From NCBI GenBank assembly GCA_003952965.2, contig RXIC02000003.1:62001-126000 (forward strand): DNA of 64,000 nucleotides, read 5' to 3'. Source of the stretch: Morella rubra. Taxonomy: Eukaryota > Streptophyta > Magnoliopsida > Fagales > Myricaceae. Shown piece by piece: positions 58,790 to 64,000 of this stretch. How positions within the stretch are numbered: the first letter of the stretch is position 1; each line of letters starts with the position of its first letter. Made by a program: the position numbers and the translations under genes. The notes below the pieces were generated by a model that had not been told where the DNA came from, did not search any database, and saw only the letters and a list, made by a program, of their open reading frames with translations.

Positions 58790-58960
58790 TAGACTAATAT
58801 TTAAGTTTTCTTTCAGATTTGTTACCAAGTAATTTTTATAATTTTCTTATAGTTTTTTATATTTATAAATTTTTTAAAATTTTAATATATGTTATATCTT
58901 ATTGTAAAATTTGGATACTGAACTAACAACTGACGAAGGGACTGGAATATTTTTTAGGGT
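58790..58960 (+). repeat. Third fragment of the 44,414 / 48,136 repeat
   Basis: AT-rich tail with TTTTAATATATGTTATAT, then GAACTAACAACTGACGAAGG, matching 45,290-45,400. The main body of the repeat is absent. Confidence 0.5.
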
Positions 58961-59425
58961 ATAGATTTGGCAGACACTACTGACCTTAAAGATTTGGAGA
59001 CGCATGATAGATTTATAGTAGCTACTTGATACTGTACTTCTAATTGAATATTATTAAGGTTATAGTTTGTTATAGCTCGAAATTTTTTTACATTTGCGCA
59101 TGCAACCCTGGAGTTGATTTATATTTCTTTGCGTTTCTTCTGCTTGAGGTGCCGACTTCAACTTCTGAGGCATTACAAGATAATGGTGGTATCGGCAACA
59201 TATTGACACATGAAGCCCATCTCAACAAATATAATCCATTACCTTCTAGAATCCAAAAAGTGACCAATACAGATTATCTTTAGGTGTGTTAATTATTTAA
59301 TGGTTTTGAAAACCTTTTTTTTTAAATATCAAAACTTATTTTCTTTCGAACCTTGACTTTTCACATTAAAAATATTACTAAAACATGGTTGATTTGGCTT
59401 TTCTAAATGACGTCACAGCCTCAGT
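58961..59425. other. Intergenic, no identified feature
   Basis: A 79-codon frame at 59,044-59,283 plus is unrecognised and has no homologue in the related unit left of copy 1. Confidence 0.35.
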
Positions 59426-59830
59426 CAATATATCCATCTAGAAGGGTTGGCTGCGTCATGTATTTAAACAGTCCAGGCAAGGCTTTTCCGTCAACCTATT
59501 AGGAGGAGGGATGATGGACTGAGGCATAACATGGTCTCGTTTCGCTGTATTCAAGGAAAGAGAGAACAAATTGTCAAAAAGTGAAACTATAGAGTAATAA
59601 TTCAAAAAATACATGAAAATCACACTGCATGCCCACATCAATACCTTGTCATGAACCATGATAAAATGGAACATGCCAATCCTTGAAGCGATTATTGAAC
59701 TCTACAACATGATCTTAAACACATCACGCCTAGCAATATTGGCCCAAACAAACTGAAATAAAATATAAAAAAAGAGAAAAGAAAAAGCAACTGCCAATTG
59801 GCTTTTGTTTAGTAGGGATTTGTCTATCCA
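59426..59830 (-). repeat. 3' flank of O-methyltransferase copy 3 (duplicated unit)
   Basis: Collinear with 48,987-49,870: CCATCTAGAAGGGTTGGCTG, AATCACACTGCA, AAATGGAACATGCCAATCC, AAAGCAACTGCCAATTGGC. It is separated from its own gene end (61,378-61,485) by about 1.5 kb of inserted retroelement DNA. Confidence 0.75.
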
Positions 59831-60324
59831 TGTATACTAAATTAATTTGGTATTTGAGTGCCAAAATTTTGAGTTGGTTAAAATTTTAAGGTATAAGAGT
59901 TAGTGAAAAAGTGAAGATAGTTCATAGGAGTTGGTGAAAAAGTGAAGATAGTCGAAGCGAGCCTATGCCCCATATGTTTGGGTTCTCTAGAGCTGGGGTG
60001 GCATCTTTTTGTGAGATGTCTTGTTCCTAGAACTTTGTGGCATGAATCTACTTGGCCCTTGGACGTAGAGTAGCTCTAGTGTGAAAATCTAATGCAATTG
60101 GTATGTATCTGCTCACAACCTCGACACCGTCTTCATATTGATGAAGAGAGTCATCAAGAGTTTTTCTTGAATGCACCCATTGTTTTAGATACAATTTGGT
60201 TCTAGAGAAATAAGATTAGCCACCAGGATGAGGTTGTCAATCTCTCGGAGATGCTTAGGAATGTCCCATCATCGATATTTTGAGCATATTCATGTGTGTC
60301 GTATCTCGGCAACATCTAAGAGCA

Positions 60325-60615
60325 CTAGATGGCGGCCCCCTTTACCGGGTCGTCTCAAGTGCAATGTTGATGTAGCCATTCAAGGTAGGGTGGCCGTGCT
60401 GGTGCTGCTTTTAGAGACTTCGGAGACTCTCTTTGTCGTTTGTAGATGAGCAATGCCCAAGCATTAGTACTCTTTTTGGACAATCTTCTGTGCTTGTTTT
60501 GGCTACTAATATCGCTACCATGATGGACAGGGATGCTGTTGATTTTGAGCACGACTGCCAGGTTTGTGCTCTTCAGAGTTTCTTTGCGATTCATGGAGAT
60601 TAATCGCTTGAGTGG
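60325..60615 (+). mobile_element. LINE-type RNase H (RVT_3) fragment
   Basis: RWRPPLPGRLKCNVDVAI at about 60,330-60,385, then in a shifted frame GAAFRDFGDSLCRL. This is the start of the RNase H-like domain found at the C-terminus of many plant LINE or reverse-transcriptase proteins (W.PPP.G..K.NVD.A pattern). The next codons reach a stop. No reverse-transcriptase domain is seen. The fragment joins a Copia fragment at about 60,620. Confidence 0.6.
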
Positions 60616-60623
60616 ATTCCCCG

Positions 60624-60799
60624 CAGCCAGTAACAAAGCCCAGCTTGTTCTTCACGTTCAATGCAATTGTCATTGCTCTTTTCCATGCATTATAATTCTC
60701 TCCAATCAGTGGTTGAGAAACTAGAATACTAGATGAGCTATCGCCATGGTGCATATAGTAAGGATTGGTAGGATCATCAATGATTCGAGAGTTGGTCAT
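60624..60799 (-). mobile_element. Copia retrotransposon Gag N-terminus
   Basis: MTNSRIIDDPTNPYYMHHGD, LVSQPLIGENYNAWKRAMTI, LNVKNKLGFVTG is the N-terminal block (Retrotran_gag_3-like) of plant Ty1/Copia polyproteins. It is cut off after about 59 residues; the frame continues only into antisense of the LINE fragment. The 5' LTR and primer-binding site lie directly upstream, so this is the truncated 5' end of one element. Confidence 0.85.
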
Positions 60800-60839
60800 T
60801 TGGAAGGTAAGAAATCAGAGGTGCGGAGATGGTTTTAGT

Positions 60840-60851
60840 GCTCTGATACCA
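60840..60851 (-). other. Primer-binding site of the Copia element
   Basis: On minus, TGGTATCAGAGC directly follows the LTR end TGTTAACA. It is complementary to initiator Met tRNA. Confidence 0.85.
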
Positions 60852-61174
60852 TGTTAACAGAGTAAAAGTAAAAGGAGATAGCGTATTGTGGTGTTAACCA
60901 ACTTGTTTATTTTACTCTGATAGATTTGCTATTTATATACAAAGTAATCGAGCTCTAAAATGAGCGGTAAAATTGAAATAATTACAGACTGCTAACAGCT
61001 GTATAACAAGAAAGTACAGCTGGAAATAAACAAGTTTCTTCGAGTATTTTGAGTCTTCTAGAATAGGAATCTGGAACTTGGAAGTACTCGTGAGAAAGCT
61101 CTGTTATATTCATCACCAGTGGGCAGCTTCTAGTTCTACTTTTGGCTTTATTAATCCTGAGTGTCTTCCGAACA
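60852..61174 (-). mobile_element. 5' LTR of the truncated Copia element
   Basis: The edge next to the primer-binding site is TGTTAACA (ends in CA on minus). A TATA box, GTATATAAATAGC on minus, lies at 60,930-60,941. The far edge is set at AACA (61,174) as the nearest suitable TG end on minus, without a second LTR to confirm it. Confidence 0.6.
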
Positions 61175-61377
61175 CTTGTTAAAGGAAGTTGAAAGCTCGT
61201 GTTTTGATCTATGATCCTTAGTTTTAATTCTAAGGTTTACAAATAAAAAAAGGGAATATTATAGTGAACAATAATAATTTGATGGGGAAGAGAGATTATT
61301 TTGTAATCATTTTAATTAGGCTAAAATTTTGGAGTGGCCAAAATTTTAGCACTCTGACACTACCTTATCTTATTATC
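61175..61377. other. Intergenic between LTR and O-methyltransferase copy 3
   Basis: About 200 bp with no feature recognised. Confidence 0.35.
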
Positions 61378-61640
61378 CTTGGTTGCTAAATCGTTGTCTG
61401 TTTTATTAATCCAAGGTCAAATTGGATAGGCCTCAATAATGGACGGTATAGTTGGAATTTTGATGATTTTGTAGCCTCTTTTCCCCATTGTGAGCCTCCT
61501 CTCAACATGAGTAGCGAGTTTGACAATATTTTTGGCAAGCGGAATAATGCCTTCTTTTCCAACAAGATGCAACAAACCAGTTGTTCTATTCACGACAATC
61601 TCTGTTGTGCAACCTTGTTCTCATTGTCTCAAGTTGCCTG
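61378..61640 (-). pseudogene. O-methyltransferase copy 3, last codons joined to an unknown segment
   Basis: 61,378-61,485 is homologous to 49,903-49,985. On minus the coding part reads YKIIKIPTIPSIIEAYPI and a TGA, the same C-terminus as copy 1 (YKINKIPTIPSIIEAYPI), with the shared 3' flank TAGCAACCAAGG-type words. Upstream of YKII the match stops. The open frame nevertheless continues unbroken for about 45 codons with GLLHLVGKEGIIPLAKNIVK and LATHVERRLTMGKRG, which is not O-methyltransferase and which I cannot identify. A TGA lies a few codons further upstream. It is either a recombination breakpoint that happens to keep frame, or the 3' piece of a chimeric gene. Confidence 0.6.
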
Positions 61641-62652
61641 TACCTTGCCAAATATGAGAATTAAGCAATCAAATGCTTCCTTTAGGCATGCCATAGAATA
61701 CAAACAAATTGTGACGTTATACCACTCGACTTGCAGCAAGCTCCAATTTCAGCTACTTGGGCACAAGCTCGGTTGATGCTCTTGGGCAGGTGAAAAAAAA
61801 GCAACCATGTTGTCAGAAAGCTAGAGATTAATCTACAGACTGCATGAGGCAGCAAACAAGCAAAGGTTCGATGAGATTAGAAGAAAAACCTTTTTTTATC
61901 CTCGAGGCAATGCCAAAACATAAGAGCTTTCTACTCTTCTTCAAAAAGAGAAAGGAGAAGCAAATGAACTTACTCTGTTATAGTACGAAAAGATTGGAAG
62001 AAAACAGAGTAGTTCTTTGTGCAACATTCCATCTTTTCTACACATTAATAAAAGACAGCTACGTTTGCGTTTCCATATGAAAAGACCAAAATTTAAATAA
62101 AAAACACAGGAAAGAGGAGGTTGCACAAGAAGAAACAACTACGTTTGTGTTTCCATTTGACGTCTATTACTTTCTTCTTTTCTTGGCAAGAAGAAACAAC
62201 TATATTAATGGGCTGAAAGAGGAGGTGGATGAACATGCTTTCTTCTCTGAGCCTTCTGGGTCTATCAGAAGCTTACCTGGTCCCTCTTTGGATGATTCTT
62301 GGCAACTCACACCTTTGACAATAAGCACATCTTCAAAGCAAAGGAGCTGCTCTGGTTTAGAGAGTCAGTCTTACTTGCAGCTTCAGAGCCTCGTTGCTTC
62401 CGCAAAACAACCACAGCCGAGGTAGGAGCACCAGGAGTTGTAGTTGCGGAGGAGCTTCTTGCGGAACTTGCACAGAACCCTGGTGTCGAGGGAGTCGATG
62501 TGATGCCGAAGAAGAGGGCCAGCCAGTCGAGGAGGTCCATGTGAAGGGGCCATTGGCAGTAAGGAGGCTTGCGAATTATAATTATTAATTATAAGTATTA
62601 ATAATTATATACGTCTACATTTCATTAAAGGAAGGGTAAAACGGGAAATGGG
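61641..62652. other. Region with unrecognised open frames
   Basis: Frames at 61,844-62,080, 62,147-62,425 and 62,299-62,544 (plus) overlap one another and a minus frame at 62,307-62,540. The 62,300-62,560 part is more GC-rich than its surroundings, which hints at former coding DNA, but I recognise no domain. ACAAGAAGAAACAACTACGTTTGTGTTTCC-like words occur twice (about 62,050-62,075 and 62,125-62,155), a small direct repeat. Confidence 0.35.
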
Positions 62653-62893
62653 AACTTAAGGCTATGTTTGGCTAATTCTCAAAAAATTTTCAAAAATTTT
62701 CCACAATCACTTTTTCATTAATTCCAATATTTTTTTACAAACTCTAATAACTTTTTACAAATTCCAATAACTTTTAATAAACTTTTCACAAATTCCAAGA
62801 GAATCTACATTACCTCCAACAAAAAAAAAAAAAAATTATTTGAATCATTAAACAAAATTTTTTTCAAAACCAAACCAAACAAAACCTTAAGTT
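62653..62893. mobile_element. MITE, 241 bp, TIR AACTTAAGG...TGTTTGG
   Basis: The left end AACTTAAGGCTATGTTTGG matches the reverse complement of the right end CCAAACAAAACCTTAAGTT with two differences. The interior has repeated TTTTTACAAATTCCAATAAC words. It is related to the insert at 19,905-20,150. Confidence 0.8.
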
Positions 62894-63534
62894 CTCACGT
62901 GGACGGCACGTGGTTGGTTTGCCGTGAGAAGTAACGGCAATTTGAGGTATAGGGTGGAAATTGACATAAACATAAACTTTGGAGTACTAATCTAACGAAA
63001 TCAATAAAAGTAGGTGCAACTTAGAAATGAACTTAAAGTTTAGGGGTGCAAAGTGAATTTTCCCCATAATGCAAACAATGATGACATTCACACTGAACTC
63101 CAGTTTCTTCGGGTGATAGGTCTTATACCATTCAAGTTTACAATATCACGTATTGCACATAATTTACCTGAAAATATCACGTACTGCATATAATTGATCA
63201 GACGGTTATAGGTTCCGTCTGAACGGTTTTTGACGATCTTTTTTTTTTTTTTTTTTAAGTTTTAAATAACCATAACCTTAAGTGTGTTAGATAGTGGTTT
63301 GGAAGTTTGAAGGAGTGTAACGAAATTAGAAACATAATATCAATTAACATGTTGTATTAAGTTCTAATATAACTGAAATAACATAAATATATGAAATATC
63401 TCAAAACATAATATAAACAAAATAACATCAAATAAATCCCAATACATGTCCTCAAAACATAATATAAAAGTAAGTGTCCTCAAAACATAATAAAAAAAAC
63501 AAATGTCATAATAAAACTGAATAAAGATAGACTA
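62894..63534. other. Intergenic, retroelement-like sequence
   Basis: AGTTTAGGGGTGCAAAGTGAATTTTCC near 63,035-63,062 is a phrase common in plant repeats. AATATCACGTATTGCACATAATT recurs about 33 bp later (63,142 and 63,174). A T-run lies at 63,240-63,256. No gene was found. Confidence 0.4.
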
Positions 63535-64000
63535 CTAAACATCATAATCATCATCACTGGTGAGCTTTAGAACGTCACAGACTCGACGAAGGTGCTCCTC
63601 TATGAGCACGACCCACTGAGTCAAGGGAAAGAGCTCTGCACTGGTTGCTACGCCCTTCAGGACCTCTTGAAGCACATCGACCTCCTTCTTCCACCCAGCG
63701 TCCATGTCCGTGACCTTATGCTCCAAAGCTGTTAGCCGACCACTGATATCACTGACGATATCATAGGTGGGCCGCATTACCGATTGCATCCACTTAGTCA
63801 GTTGCGTCATCATATTGTCCATCCAACCCAATCACTGTGCCCCAAGTCCTTGGGTCGAGCTCTGTCCAGAATCCTGCTCTCATTGCCTCCTCAGGCTGCT
63901 CGTGTCATCTAAGTCTAGCAATCCGAGCAGCATTCAGCGCTCGGCGTGTCTGGGCCAACGATTTCGAGAGCGTTATCTTGTTGATAGCCCCAAGAGGAGC
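63535..64000 (-). pseudogene. Transposon-protein C-terminus (same type as 33,553-34,771), cut by window edge
   Basis: The minus frame 63,535-63,831 ends VLKLTSDDDYDV and contains a probable coiled coil (ISGRLTALEHKVTDMDAGWKKE). Upstream to the window edge another frame reads GAINKITLSKSLAQTRRALNAARIARLR then a stop, and WTELDPRTWGTVIG after it. The LNKFTLSRS / INKITLSKS wording and the C-terminal coiled coil match the remnant at 34,289-34,771. It continues beyond the window. Probably a transposon-associated gene of unknown function, broken by at least one stop near 63,911. Confidence 0.5.

Noticed and set aside
62299-62544. Moderately GC-rich frame as a functional gene
   Set aside because: Overlapping frames on both strands are equally open and no domain is recognisable. 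It is kept only as a region note.
1-64000. Organelle DNA insertion, ribosomal RNA genes or an endogenous virus
   Set aside because: No plastid or mitochondrial gene, no rRNA core sequence and no pararetroviral protein motif was recognised in the window.

Overview
This is a nuclear window from a flowering plant, most likely a eudicot. The base composition is AT-rich and no stretch has the gene density of a bacterium or an organelle. The recognisable genes are plant families with plant-type introns: an autoinhibited Ca2+-ATPase, a calmodulin-like EF-hand protein and COMT-type O-methyltransferases. The rest is dominated by plant transposable elements: CACTA, hAT, Copia, Gypsy, LINE, TRIM and MITEs. 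I see no intact, full-length protein-coding gene; every gene I can name is truncated, frameshifted or split.

Layout. 1-15,200: no recognisable gene or transposon, apart from a diverged 275-bp-spaced direct repeat near 12 kb. The first 5-6 kb is unusual because CpG is not depleted. 15,466-16,452 (-): the N-terminal third of an ACA12/13-like Ca2+-ATPase, with a plausible promoter upstream. 16,496-22,343: a 3-kb region, starting in that gene's 5' leader, duplicated in tandem. One copy carries a CACTA terminus with an 81-bp minisatellite; the other carries an 870-bp AT-rich insert. 23,908-24,433: a compact TRIM-like element (LTR, PBS, PPT, LTR in about 530 bp). 24,730-26,394: 3' end of a CACTA element. 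27,127-27,849 (-): two exons of a decayed calmodulin-like gene. 28,790-30,420: a repeat region with a 490-bp tandem duplication.

32,050-41,072: a large decayed CACTA element. It carries TNP2 C-terminal (DUF4216-like) and TNPA/Transposase_24-like remnants, a second transposon protein of the 'putative plant transposon protein' type, and six blocks of clustered CGATCGATCG motifs. It abuts a hAT transposase C-terminus at 41,073-41,457. 42,671-47,598: a candidate non-autonomous CACTA element of a second family (phrase TTTTGGGACGG), holding nested repeats. 44,414-45,225 and 48,136-48,868 are two copies of an unclassified repeat.

49,000-61,800: remains of a tandem O-methyltransferase cluster on the minus strand. 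Copy 1 (49,929-51,715) is nearly complete but broken; copy 2 (56,392-56,962) has only an N-terminal part; copy 3 (about 61,378-61,640) has only the last codons, joined in frame to an unidentified segment. The copies were separated by CACTA, MITE, LINE and Copia insertions. 62,650-64,000: a MITE and, at the right edge, another partial transposon protein on the minus strand.

The genes do not form a working pathway. The window records duplication followed by transposon-driven decay of an O-methyltransferase locus and a Ca2+-ATPase promoter region. All identifications come from reading the sequence and recalling family motifs; no database search was run.
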